Assembly: GCA_958510825.1 (NCBI GenBank)
Contig: OY294049.1
Location: 23,574,945 to 23,638,944, forward strand
Direction of reading: 5' to 3'
Source of the DNA: Brachypterus glaber
Taxonomy: Eukaryota > Arthropoda > Insecta > Coleoptera > Kateretidae
Length of the DNA stretch: 64,000 nt
Shown: positions 21,394 to 30,845 of the stretch, in pieces
Position numbering within the stretch: position 1 is the stretch's first letter
Layout of the letters: each line of letters opens with the position of its first letter
The notes under the pieces: model-generated
The model's input: only the letters and a program-made list of their open reading frames with translations
Told to the model about the DNA's origin: nothing
Databases searched by the model: none
Translations under genes and position numbers: made by a program

Positions 21394-21731
21394 TAAACGA
21401 CATTAAATTAGATGAAGATTTAATTGAGTATAGCGATGAAGAGGAAATATATTTGGAGGATAATTTTGAAACTGAAGATAGGCACTCAGATATGGAAAAG
21501 CCGGAACAAAATATATCCAAGAAAAATAAACGTATTCTAATCCCTTGGACAAATGAGCAGAAAAGAATTACAGAGGCTTTTTTTAAAAAACATATTTCGA
21601 AGGGAATTCCTCCCAGATTAGGTGAAGTTCAAAAGTTAAAAGATGAAAATCCTAATATTTTTGACAACAAAAAATGGATGCAAATTAAGGTCTACGTTTG
21701 CAATAAGTATAGAAAAAATTTCAAAAAATAA
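21384..21731 (+). CDS. Hypothetical small protein, acidic then Myb/SANT-like; 5' end missing
   Basis: The open frame runs from the ATTG microsatellite to TAA at 21729; it has no ATG until codon 37 (DMEKPEQ), so it is either a later exon or a 5'-truncated gene. The N-terminal third is strongly acidic (LDEDLIEYSDEEEIYLEDN). A basic stretch (KKNKRILIPWTNEQKR) follows, then AFFKKHISKGIPPRLGEVQKL and KKWMQIKVYVCNKYRK. The PWT.EQ...F...I....P...E......W..IK..V.N pattern resembles a three-helix Myb/SANT-like fold and occurs at the C-terminus of many unnamed arthropod and fish proteins. AATAAA stands 47 bp after the stop (about 21778). It sits inside the candidate 5.7-kb element. DNA binding is inference. 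Confidence 0.5.
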
Positions 21732-21775
21732 TTTGAAATTGAAATTCTTATACATTTTAGTTAATAAGGAGTTGA

Positions 21776-21783
21776 AAAAATAA
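21776..21783 (+). terminator. Poly(A) signal AATAAA
   Basis: AAAATAAAG about 47 bp downstream of the 21384-21731 stop codon, the usual place for a eukaryotic cleavage signal. In AT-rich DNA AATAAA is frequent, so support comes mainly from position. Confidence 0.4.
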
Positions 21784-21837
21784 AGATTTGTAACATTTTT
21801 ATTTTATGTTTTCGAATCATTTGATATCCTAGGTATC

Positions 21838-21887
21838 ACTGAGCGTTAATGGGTTAACCCATTAGCGCCAAGATTTTTTGTTTTCTA
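21838..21887. mobile_element. Two piggyBac-like termini meeting at one TTAA
   Basis: A near-perfect palindrome GCGTTAATGGGTTAACCCATTAGCGC is centred on TTAA (21855-21858). On each side the sequence reads CCCATTA(G/A)CGC(C/T)(A/C)A outward from TTAA, matching the CCC-beginning termini and TTAA target of piggyBac-type elements. The opposite ends were not located, so only the junction is claimed. Confidence 0.4.
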
Positions 21888-21934
21888 ATTTTTATTTTAT
21901 TTTTTGTATCAAATCAGTTGATACCGCTTATACT

Positions 21935-22110
21935 ATTTACAGAGCCTGTGCTAGAATACTATTATACGGTAGTTTTCAAAATTTTTCAAAAATCGCTTGG
22001 AGCTAGCGACTTAAAATTTGGTATGCAGATTTATTTTTTATATTATCTTAGACAAGTTCGTATTTGAGCAAAATCGGTTGGGGAAGGGGAGTAAAAGGGG
22101 AGGTTATATT
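21935..22110 (+). repeat. Dispersed repeat (GAGCTAGCGACTTAAAATTTGG)
   Basis: GAGCTAGCGACTTAAAATTTGGTATGCAGAT and GAGCAAAATCGG(T/C)TGGGG (cited as GAGCTAGCGACTTAAAAT and TATGCAGAT) are shared with 33877-33965 in the loop of the hAT element. 21945-21975 (CCTGTGCTAGAATA.TATTATACG) matches 27850-27880. Confidence 0.75.
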
Positions 22111-22449
22111 TTTTTGTTCGTATTTTTTATTATTAACAATAGAAGAAAAATTTAAATAAAACTACAAAAAATATGTCATTATCATTTTTTGGTTATAATT
22201 TTTGTCATTACCTCTCTCTCCCCAAAATGTACCATAATGTTTCTGGACATAATCTATTTTATAAGAAAGTATTCTCGCTCATTCGAGACGGCTCACAGTA
22301 ACCCAAAAGTCTTCAGTCGTAAATTTGACTATCTGGGATTTGAAACCCATTTGTCAAAAATGAGAAACGCTAATCTCGATCATTTCAGACTAAACATATT
22401 GCTGCTCACCGTCGCCCTAATCAATATTTTATTTAAAAAAAACATGACA

Positions 22450-22663
22450 ACACCGCAAGGAGCCCAGGTTGCTTAAAATACCCAATACACGGAGCCTGCT
22501 TTGCCGATAGGTATGGTAATACACGTCAAAGGAGCTCAACCTAACCGCTACATGTATGGGATCCCGTCTTGTACTTTATGTGTATAGTGGTATACACGAA
22601 ATATACACAAGGACTCCACCTTTCACTCTATGTATAACGGAGCTCACCTTAACCGCTATCTGA

Positions 22664-22670
<7 letters not shown>
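22450..22670 (-). repeat. Right-hand array of GGAGCTC(A)ACCTT motifs
   Basis: GGAGCCCAGGTTGC (22458), GGAGCTCAACCT (22531), GGACTCCACCTT (22613) and GGAGCTCACCTT (22638) are inverse forms of the left array AAGGTGAGCTCC. TAACCGCTA follows two of them. The 95-codon ORF that ends here (22189-22476) shows no recognisable protein pattern. Confidence 0.7.

Positions 22671-22716
<46 letters not shown>
22671..22716. repeat. (TA)n microsatellite
   Basis: Pure TA run, about 40 bp, at the right edge of the candidate element. Confidence 0.95.
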
Positions 22717-22719
<3 letters not shown>

Positions 22720-22771
22720 AAAACTAATTTAAAGCTTTAAAATTTAGATTATTATTTACTTAACGCCTCCC

Positions 22772-23290
22772 GATCGGTAAGTAATTTACTTACCGATCAG
22801 CAATTTGTAAACATAACCTACTGCTGTCATACTTAGGCTAGTAAACACGTCAAATTACCCGATCGTGCAAAAATAGCTATTTTCCTAACAAGTGCGAAAA
22901 GAGGCCCTTTTCCGCACTCGATTGCATTTACCTGAGCGTAGTGGATTTCAGGAAAGCAATCGAGTGCGGATAAGCCTCTTTATGCATGCGTTAGGAGCAA
23001 TACTTTTCCTACGAGCAGGGTTAAAATAAAATATACTTTTATATTTTATCAAATAAATCCAAATAAATCGAAATAAATCTTATTTTTATAATTTTTCAAT
23101 AAGAAAATCAATTAACAGGTAAAAAATTTAAACATTTTTATAATATTATAAATAAATATAACAAGAATAACACTACGCAATTAAGAAATTAAACAATATT
23201 TATGCTTGCGGAAAAGGCTTTCTTTCCACACCCATATGCGTGAGGAAAGTCTGATCTTTCCGCTCGCTACGCTACGATCCTTTATGAAAA
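22772..23290. mobile_element. Cluster of hairpin MITE remnants
   Basis: CGATCGGTAAGTAA / TTACTTACCGATC (22774-22799) is a tight palindrome. 22880-23010 folds with GTGCGAAAAGAGGC...CCGCACTCGATTGC against GCAATCGAGTGCGG...GCCTCTT. 23205-23275 has GCGGAAAAGGCTTTCTTTCC against GGAAAGTCTGATCTTTCCGC. All are small GC-rich foldbacks in AT-rich DNA; no target duplications were fixed. Confidence 0.6.
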
Positions 23291-23450
23291 TGACATTTAG
23301 CACACTCTTTTGTTCTTTAGAAAACACCTTATATCACACATATTTTCATATCACCCTAGTTTGATATTTATGTATGTAGGTTTGCCTAATTTTGTTTAGA
23401 TATTTACCTTGCAAATTCTACGAATTTTACTCACCTCGTTTTATATGCCA
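23275..23450 (+). repeat. Dispersed repeat, inverted partner at 46215-46380
   Basis: AATGACATTTAGCACACTC, TTGTTCTTTAGAAAACACC, TATCA.CCTAGTTTGATATT and GTAGGTTTGCCTAATTTT appear in reverse complement at 46215-46380. Non-coding. Confidence 0.85.
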
Positions 23451-23585
23451 TTGTCCACCTTTCATTATAGTCTTTTTTGATGTCTATTATGTTTTTCAAT
23501 TCAAATATTTCTGTTTTTCATGTCAAAAATAAAAACTATAGTTATAACCTTACTATTTTAACCCAGGTCAATATAACTTAATATG

Positions 23586-24137
23586 TAAACCATAGAAAAA
23601 ATTGTTATCTCTCTAAAATATAAATTTATTGTCTATTAAACAAACATTACAGCGACAATTGTTTCGACTTTTTTAACATAAAGTCATTTTCAAGCTACAA
23701 ATAATAAAAAATTAGGTTGAAAATGGTACAATTCCTTTTAGAAAAACTTACTTTTTTAAATTTATAAACAAATTAACTTGAGTACACATTATTAGAAATG
23801 TCATACTGACCTTAACAATATTATTTTTATAAAATCTTCAAAAATTAAACAAAAAGAAAACTATAATAAGTTAAAATAAAATAAATTAATGAAATCTAAA
23901 ATTTAAAATTGAATAAAAATCTAGGACATCTATCATAAAGTAATCCAAACTATATTTAAAACAGACTAAAGGACTTATCTTTAAACTGCAAAAAAGGTAG
24001 TTGAACATAAAAAAAGGAAAAAGATTAATTTATATTCAACTTGGTAATTGGAATAAAATTGGAGAGGTGGCAGCAAATTCATACCTAAAACTCAAAAACA
24101 TATATTTTGGAGAGATAACAATTTTTTCTATGGTTTA
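23586..24137. mobile_element. TA-flanked MITE, AACCATAGAAAAAATTG termini
   Basis: The left terminus AACCATAGAAAAAATTGTTA (23588) and the inverse right terminus ending at 24135 are identical over about 28 bp (through TCTCTC/CAAAATAT). TA flanks both sides. 548 bp, no ORF; Tc1/mariner-type by target preference. Confidence 0.8.
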
Positions 24138-25098
24138 TTTAAATCAACTCCAATATGAGTAAGGATCAAGAATTTCTTAATTTAACTTAATATGTGTTAT
24201 TAATGTCTAGATTTTATAAAAATTACTTAATTTGTGATTTAGTTACCTTACATTTTATAAAAAAACATCCATATTTGAACTGTGAACTTTAGTTTGATGG
24301 CAAATCATAGGTAAATAATAGTGATAGGTCGCTGGTTGGTTTCACGATACTTTTGGGGATATAATTTGGGTATTGGGTTAAATGGGAATATTACAAAATG
24401 GCGTGAAGTCAATGTACACTAACCTTGTGTGATGTGATCCTAGCGTTGCATTGGTACCAATGATTAGAAATGCTGCTTGCAGGATGTGATGAGATGCATA
24501 TCAGCGTATGCTTTAGCGTAAGCGGTTTGTGAACGTCACTAGATGCATAAGTGCATTATAGAACGAAACGAGCGTAGTACGTGTGTTGAGTTATGTTAAT
24601 TTTGTTGAACTGATTTGTAGTTGGCACATTGCACTTCATGTACGCGAAAAGTAAGCTATAGAGCTTAGGGTAAAAAGGGGCAACTTTTTCAGTTTTCAAT
24701 AAATAAGAAAATATAAATTAATTAATAATTAATATGTTACCGTTACGTAACAATATTTCCTCATGAAATGTAAAACATTGTAGAATTTTACAGTCTTATA
24801 TGGTAGCATATCCACAGAAATCAAATTTAATTAGAAACTGTTAAATTTTCCCTGATTTAAAAGATGCTTGCGGTTAGGCAACCCATGAAACAGTGTTGAG
24901 CTTCCATAATATGTTGTATTAAATATAAAACCAAGAAAACTAAAGTTAAATAAAAAACATATTTCCTGTGGACATACATATATAAATTTTTATGCTATTT
25001 TTTGATTGGCTTTTCTCAAAAATTCGCGGAATAAGTAATAAAAATTAGAAAATATTAAATTAGGAATTCTTTTATATTTTTTCGGGATCGTACGAAAA
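24138..25098. other. No recognisable feature
   Basis: 24300-24660 is less AT-rich than its surroundings (GATGCATATCAGCGTATGC, GAACGAAACGAGCGTAG) but has no ORF, repeat partner or RNA fold that I could recognise. The 111-codon minus-strand frame at 24990-25325 crosses a hairpin MITE and is not credible. Confidence 0.45.
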
Positions 25099-25232
25099 AT
25101 AGTGTACATAAATCGTTGGAAAGTGTATTTCTTACACTCGTGGGGTTTCCTCACTCGCCTGACGGCTCGTTCATGAACCTTCCCACTCGCGTGAAATATG
25201 TCACTTTCCACACTAGTTATGTAATATACTAT
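25099..25232. mobile_element. 134-bp hairpin MITE
   Basis: ATAGTGTACATAAATCG..GGAAAGTG at the left is matched by the inverse CACTTTCCACACTAG..ATGTAATATACTAT at the right, with CACTCG / CGAGTG-type words inside. The termini resemble the MITE at 10804-10938. Confidence 0.7.
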
Positions 25233-26379
25233 ACAACCGCAAGTTTGCGAAGCATTACCTATGTATCTTAACGGATCGTTTTGATTAAATATATTATATG
25301 AGAAAGAAGAGATTTTAAATAGCAAAAAATCTAATATAGACTCTTTTATGTAATTTTAAAAGAATAATCCTCAATCGAATATGTACCTACACAAAGAAAT
25401 AATTAATTGAATCAAGTTAATATAGAAAAAGTAAATCTTACATAACAAGTTCGTGAAAAGCCGGTTTAAGCCGTTCTATATTTGTCAAAACAATATTTTC
25501 AACGATCCCAAAAATCTTAAGTTTTATTAAAATAAAATATTTAATAATTATTGCCCCTGTCCTCCGCGGTTGTGAATTATTTTAGTATAAGTTTTAAACT
25601 TCAAAGAGCTTCTCATCCAATTTTCACGAAATTTTTGTAAAGATTTTAAAAAAATTGTCTTTGCAAAATTATTTATAAATATTTTCGCCTATTAAACATA
25701 ATTACCAGTAATGAAATTATAAGTTTTATAAAATAATTAGCTTTTCAAAATTTTAGTTTTTTTTTTCTGAAAATTTGTGACCTTAAAAATTAAGCAAAAT
25801 TTTTGACTGCGGCCCTAAACTTTTTCCAAACTTGACAGTCATCTGAGATTAAGCACATGGTTAAAATAATTTTGTAACACCCCTGGGACCCTTATAGAAC
25901 CACAGGTGCCACCATTGTAACGTTACGGGAACTCTTATAGACCCGCTGGCATCATTGTAAAACCCCAAGGTCACATAAGTTTTCTTTTAACAGACTTAAG
26001 CAAAGACGACCACCTTATGGGCAAAACCCTCGATAAAAGAGAAACAGCGTAGGTCTGCCACCACCCTGGATAAGGGATGAAGATCTAGTTGACATCAGAG
26101 GAGGTTCATAGCCCTGAAATATATATAATCGTTTTCCTAACTAGGTTAAAATAAATAAAAAGAATAAAATTTAGATTAAATGATTATTTAATAAATAAAA
26201 TAATAAATTAACAAAGTAAAATATATCAATAAAATTTAAATAAAGAATAAATACTAAATTAAGAATATTTAATAATTAATAATTCAGCGTATTCTCGTAA
26301 AAGATTAGTTTACATCAATAACTTATCTTTCTCGAAGATGGGTAATAATCCAATTTATATAGAACACTTTTTATTAATA
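25233..26379. other. Non-coding; possible LTR-like GC-rich block at 25875-26110
   Basis: From TGTAACACCCCTGGGACC (25875) to about 26110 the composition is less AT-rich. Two imperfect internal units (CTTATAGAACCACAGGTGCCACCATTGTAAC-type, read as CTTATAGA...G(T/G)C.(A/T)C(A/C)ATTGTAA) are 50 bp apart. TGTAACACC starts and GC-rich blocks of this size are common in LTRs, but no partner LTR, primer site or coding region is visible. Confidence 0.3.
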
Positions 26380-27278
26380 TAGAGGAAAGTCGCCTAATTT
26401 CGGATACCATTTACAATGTATTCAATATTTAATACTCGGTATTACTTTTTGATATTTTTTTTATATAACCAGATACAACTTATTATAGCGAACCATGATT
26501 TATTATAAAAGCAATTTTATTACAGTTTATTTTTTCCAAAAAACACGGTTAAAAAAAATCAGCGCATTTTTGTGCATTTGAAAAAGGGCTCCTAATTTCG
26601 GACATATCCGAAAAATTTTTTTCAAGAGTAGATCTGGATCCCATTGCTTATGTTTCTTGTTATTCCTTCACATTTAAGACGTAAATTGATCATTAAGCGA
26701 TTTTCTACGAAATACTATAGGAACTATAATTTTAGATTCCCAATTTCGAATATCTTAGGTAATTTTCGTTTTTTCAAAATTGTTTATCTTAGTTTGTTGT
26801 ATCATTATAAAAATAATAATTAATGGTTGGTTATCCTGAATAATAATTACCTTGCGGATATCCGAAATTGGGAATCAAATGCACAAAAATGGTCTATCCA
26901 AAATTAGGCAACTTTCTGCTTTTTAGATTAGAAATTTGTAGAATATTTACGTTTTCAAATTGCTTAATTATGAATAGTGGATCAACTTAACTAACATCAT
27001 AACTTACCCAAGACAGAATCACGAACTTTTATAACGATTATTTATAAAATAAACAAGCATAATAATGCAACTGAGCACAAAACTGCCATTTGCAATATAA
27101 ACGATTTGTGCTGCCATTTAAAGGGGAGAAGCTCTACCGTTATCATATTACAGGACGGATTTAGTTTGACTTTTGGCTTCACATAAAAGTAGGTTTCTGT
27201 TTACCTTTGCAGACAGTATCTTAAATACACTACTATCCGAAATTTGGAAACCATCCGAAATTAGGCGTATTTCCTCTA
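26380..27278. mobile_element. TA-flanked MITE, GAGGAAA...CGCCTAATTTCGGAT termini, copy 1
   Basis: 895 bp (26382-27276). The left GAGGAAAGTCGCCTAATTTCG and right GAAATTAGGCGTATTTCCTC ends are inverted repeats, and TA flanks both. It is nearly identical to 51412-52314. Internal words CCTAATTTCGGACATATCCG and GATATCCGAAATTGGGAATC repeat the terminal motif in both orientations. No ORF. Confidence 0.9.
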
Positions 27279-28945
27279 TTTATATTATTCTGCGGCGATT
27301 ACGATTTAAAATTACTATTTAAAAACAAAAACATTTTTTAATTTTGAACTTGTCTACCATATTGGCAAGTTTTCCTAAGCTTTTGGAAAACTCTTTCACA
27401 ATTTTCAGCAGCCAAGTCCTAAACTCACAAAGCGCGTCTCGGAAAATCTCTACATGAGTCTCACTCGATTATTTAGAACAGACTAACTTAAATTGGTACC
27501 TCAGAAAATATATTATTGCAATTTGAGTAATGAGTAATGAGTAATCAGTAATTTTTAAATAAATAAACAATATTGTTTTTTATGATATTCGAAAATAGCC
27601 TGGAGGGTTACAATTTTAAATAATAGTTTTAATAGTAATTAGTAATTACTAATTACTAATTACCTATTAATAAAATAAGTAAATATAGAAAATTTAAAAA
27701 AATGGTAACCCTGGGAGCTGAGCCCCCGGGATTTTTTCAGCAATATGTGAAGAGTGAAGTGAACAGTATACTATAGTATTCCATAGATGGAATGCAAAGC
27801 TTAAATATCTTCACAGCTTGCCTTTTCTCACTATTATACTATTCACAGCGCCTGCGCTAGAATAGTATTATACGCTGGTTTGGAATTTGCCAAAATTTTT
27901 GAAAATCGTTTAAGACAAAAAAATTTTAGATACAAATTTTTGTTTCATGAAAAAATAAAATACTTTTTTTTTGTCCGTGTGTCCGTCCGTCCGTTGTCAC
28001 GTTTTTTTGCAGACACGATAACTCAAGGACTTATAATTCCATCGACTTTAAATTTCCAGGAAAATCAAGTTCTATGAGGGGAAGATACCTATTAATTTTG
28101 TAAGTAATCCTCCCCAGAAAAAAAAAGTTATAGGGGGTTAAACTTTTTTAAAAAATGAAAAAACTATTATTAAAAAAAAAATTGTTCTTCAAAAAAATTT
28201 CTAAACGGCTCAAAAATTAATTAAAATTGTAGTTGATTCTGATAGATAGTAATAAGTATAGAATATTATCACTTAAACCAAATTTGCTGTAAATCACTAG
28301 GTAATTTTAAATCAATTTGAAGATGACCCCCTTTTGATACGACACGTGCAGATGATCCCCTTTTGATCCGGCAAAATTAACATGTTTTTTACAATATTTT
28401 TTATATAGGGATTTTTAAGGTCGCTGAGTGTAAATCTGATAATAAAAACGTTCTAACCCCATCCCCGGGAGGGAGTTAATATTTTTTAAATGTTAAAATT
28501 TGAATAGGTATATGGTTTTTAAAATTCGACCACAACTGAATATGATAATTATATTTTTCTGACTCCAACCTGTGAATAGTATAAAATGGAATGCGTAGCA
28601 TTACATATCTTCACGGCTTGTTGTTATATACCATGACTTATTTTCGTCATATAGAGCAAAGCGGAGAAGCGAAAAAGTTAGCTCAGAAAGTTGATATTTG
28701 TTCGCTCGAAAATACATAGTGTGTGTGTGTGAAATATGGCCCCTAGATTCGGTGACAAATGAAGAAATGTAGAGGACAGATTACTACACTACATGTTGCC
28801 ACGTACAACAACTGTATATAAGGGAAAATCACATAAATAAATATCTCGCAGTCACTTTAAATTCAATCCTATTCTTAATAATAAAATGTGTACATACAGC
28901 TACTTTCCATTTAACTGAGAACTAAGTTTATAGTAAGCCACTTTT
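27279..28945. other. Non-coding; dispersed repeats at 27780-28140 and 28410-28625
   Basis: GGAATGC.(A)AGC.TTA.ATATCTTCACAGCTTG occurs twice in direct order (27788 and 28587; shared words GGAATGC and ATCTTCAC). 27850-28140 carries the TGTCCGTCCGTCCG + CACGATAACTCAAGG + GTTATAGGGGG order of the dispersed family. 28440-28480 is a single GC-rich unit of the kind at 57600. (GT)n lies at 28719-28730. No gene. Confidence 0.55.
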
Positions 28946-30152
28946 CACGGTTCGTCTGGGCGATTTTAAATAAAAATTTCTTGGACCCCTACATTTTTTG
29001 CACTAAAACATACCTGATAACATAAGAAATCAATTTGAAAGAAAATCGTAAAAGATACACTTTTTTAGACAGATAAAAAAACGTTTTTTTGAGTAATAGG
29101 GTGTGTCAAAAAATCCCGAATTTCGAAATCGAAAACGCTTTCTGGCTCAAAAGTTGCTCCTTAGTAAAAAATGGTGGCCACTCAAAAATGAGCCAAATCG
29201 ATTAATAATGTTTAGAGGTAGCTTAAAGCACTCAAACTTTGAAAAAAATCAGTTCCTGTTTTTCGGATAATAAGTGATTGTATACAGGGTGATCAGTAAC
29301 TGCCATGCCAAAATTTATGAGGTGATTCTACATCAAAAAATATGAAAAAAGTTTCTATAAATGTTTGTCCCGAAATGAGCCCTAAGAGAGCTACTTCCCT
29401 TCGAAGTTAACATATTGAATTGGGATAAAAAAAGCACCAATAAAATTTTAATTTTAATTGCGTTTTTTTAACTGTTGCCCCTACAGTGTTAAACTATATA
29501 ACATTTTTTATGTATTTTTACTCAAGGAATCTATATTTTTTACAAAAAATCTAAAAAGCATACACATAAAAAAGTTTGGGGAAAAAATGTGTTAAGCCTC
29601 ACATATTTTGTCCGTCTAGGCACGCCTCTGGATAAATTTAAAAAACAAATTAACATAAACTTATTGCCCTAATTAATACTAGTATACATGCAAAAGCTTG
29701 TTGCTCTACCTTAAAGAGTACCAGAATTATTAATTAAAAACCTTATTTTTATTCGAATTTTAAAGGGCCGTGGCTCCCTTAGGGCTCATTTCCGGACCAA
29801 CCTTTATAGGAACTTTTTTTTATATTTTTGGATGTAGAATCACCTCTTAAATTTTGGCATGCCAGTTATTGATCACCCTGTATAAATATATGGTTTCTTT
29901 GGTAATATTTAAAAACAATATTAATTGTGAGAAACTAAAAAAATTATATCCCCCCTCCCCTTAAGTTAGAACATAAAAAAAAACGCCAATTATGTGAAGA
30001 TTTTGGGAAAATTTCTTTTTTGCAAGTGTTAAAAAGTGCATCTTTTACGATTTTCTTTCAAATGGGAATGGATTTCTTATGTCATCAGGTAGTTTTAGTT
30101 CAACAAATGTAGGGGTCTATGTTTTCATTTAAAATCGCCCAGGTGAACCGTG
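28946..30152. mobile_element. TIR element, CACGGTTC..CTGGGCGATTTTAAAT termini, with nested MITE
   Basis: The left arm (28946-29080) and right arm (30020-30152) share CACGGTTC, CTGGGCGATTTTAAAT, GACCCCTACATTT, ACATAAGAAATC, TTTGAAAGAAAATCGTAAAA in inverted order. The element was enlarged by insertion of the 29285-29880 MITE. Target duplication not resolved. Confidence 0.75.
29283..29882. mobile_element. TA-flanked MITE, CAGGGTGATCA termini
   Basis: 596 bp (29285-29880). CAGGGTGATCAGTAACTG at the left is matched by inverted CAGTTATTGATCACCCTG at the right; TIRs continue for about 90 bp through GGCATGCCAAAATTTA and GATTCTACATC. TA on both sides. It is nested in the 28946-30152 element. Sequences resembling its interior occur at 5395 and 53105. 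Confidence 0.85.
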
Positions 30153-30159
30153 TTTAGTA

Positions 30160-30670
30160 CGATTCACCTTCCTTTTGAAAATTTTCAAAATTTTAGGAAA
30201 GCCTTGTATTTGTGCAAAAATGTTCAATTTTTTTTGCATATTTTTGCATTTTATGAAGTTTCATGCCGATATAAATCAATTTCATGCAAAAAAAATTGTC
30301 GGTCGATTGATGGGCGGTCGTTCTGTCCGGGAAATCTTGTGGGCACGATAACTTATGAACACTTTAACCCAGAGACTTGATATTTGGCTTACAGGTATGT
30401 TACCAAAAGTTCTCGCTCAGGATTATTTTTGGTAAACATTGGAGTGGGGCAAGAGGGACAAATGGGGTAAATATAATATATTTTTACAAAATTTTGGGGT
30501 TTTTGAGGTTGCTGAATGTGTATCTGATAAATAAAAAAATCTAACCACCCCCTGAGGGGCGGGGGTAGTTTTCTTGAAAATGGATATATTGGGGGTTTTC
30601 GAGGTCGCTGAAACTGAATGTTAAAATATTGTTTTTCTAATCCCACCCCCTGAGGGACGGGGCACAGTAG
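30160..30670 (+). repeat. Dispersed repeat D, copy 1 (others 43690-43850 and 57100-58060)
   Basis: In order: ATGAAGTTTCATG..GATATAAATCAATTT, GCAAAAAA, GGTCGATTGA, GGGAAATCTTGTG.GCACGATAACTTA, GACTTGATATTTGGC, then GC-rich units (GGTTTTTGAGGTTGCTGAATG, CCCCCTGAGGGGCGGGG). The same order recurs at 57100-58060; the 43690 copy is inverted. Minus-strand ORF 30389-30646 is a by-product of the GC-rich units. Confidence 0.8.
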
Positions 30671-30845
30671 GACATAGCGGCCAAAAATACTGAATTATAT
30701 AATTTGAAAGTTATTCTTTTCAATTTTTTTTTGTACTTTGATTAAGCACATTCTAATGTATATAAAATTTGCATTTCAAAATTTTATTTTATATGTACCA
30801 TTTTTATTTTATCTTTAAAATACATCTAAAAAATTGATATTCTCA

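Larger units (their letters stand above)
16981..22670 (+). mobile_element. Candidate large undescribed element with mirrored GAGCTCC motif arrays
   Basis: Two TA microsatellites bracket 5.7 kb. Just inside the left one is GCGTACAAGGTGAGCTCC (about 16988-17005); just inside the right one is its imperfect inverse GGAGCTCACCTTAACCGC (about 22636-22653). The same word recurs in plus orientation on the left (17027-17037, 17044-17055, 17675, 17755, 17817) and in minus orientation on the right (22457, 22530, 22612). ACACGGAGCC(CA/TG)CTTTGCC occurs directly at 17061 and about 22487. Inside lie a possible first exon, two satellite arrays and a small ORF with a poly(A) signal. I infer a DNA transposon with subterminal binding-site arrays; no transposase is recognisable, so the class is open. 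Confidence 0.45.

Noticed and set aside
22189..22476. 95-codon ORF on the plus strand
   Set aside because: No recognisable pattern, spans the start of the right motif array, no supporting context.
24300..24660. Less AT-rich stretch as a possible exon or RNA gene
   Set aside because: No open frame, splice context or fold I could support.
24990..25325. 111-codon minus-strand ORF
   Set aside because: It reads through a hairpin MITE; half of its residues come from the inverted arms.
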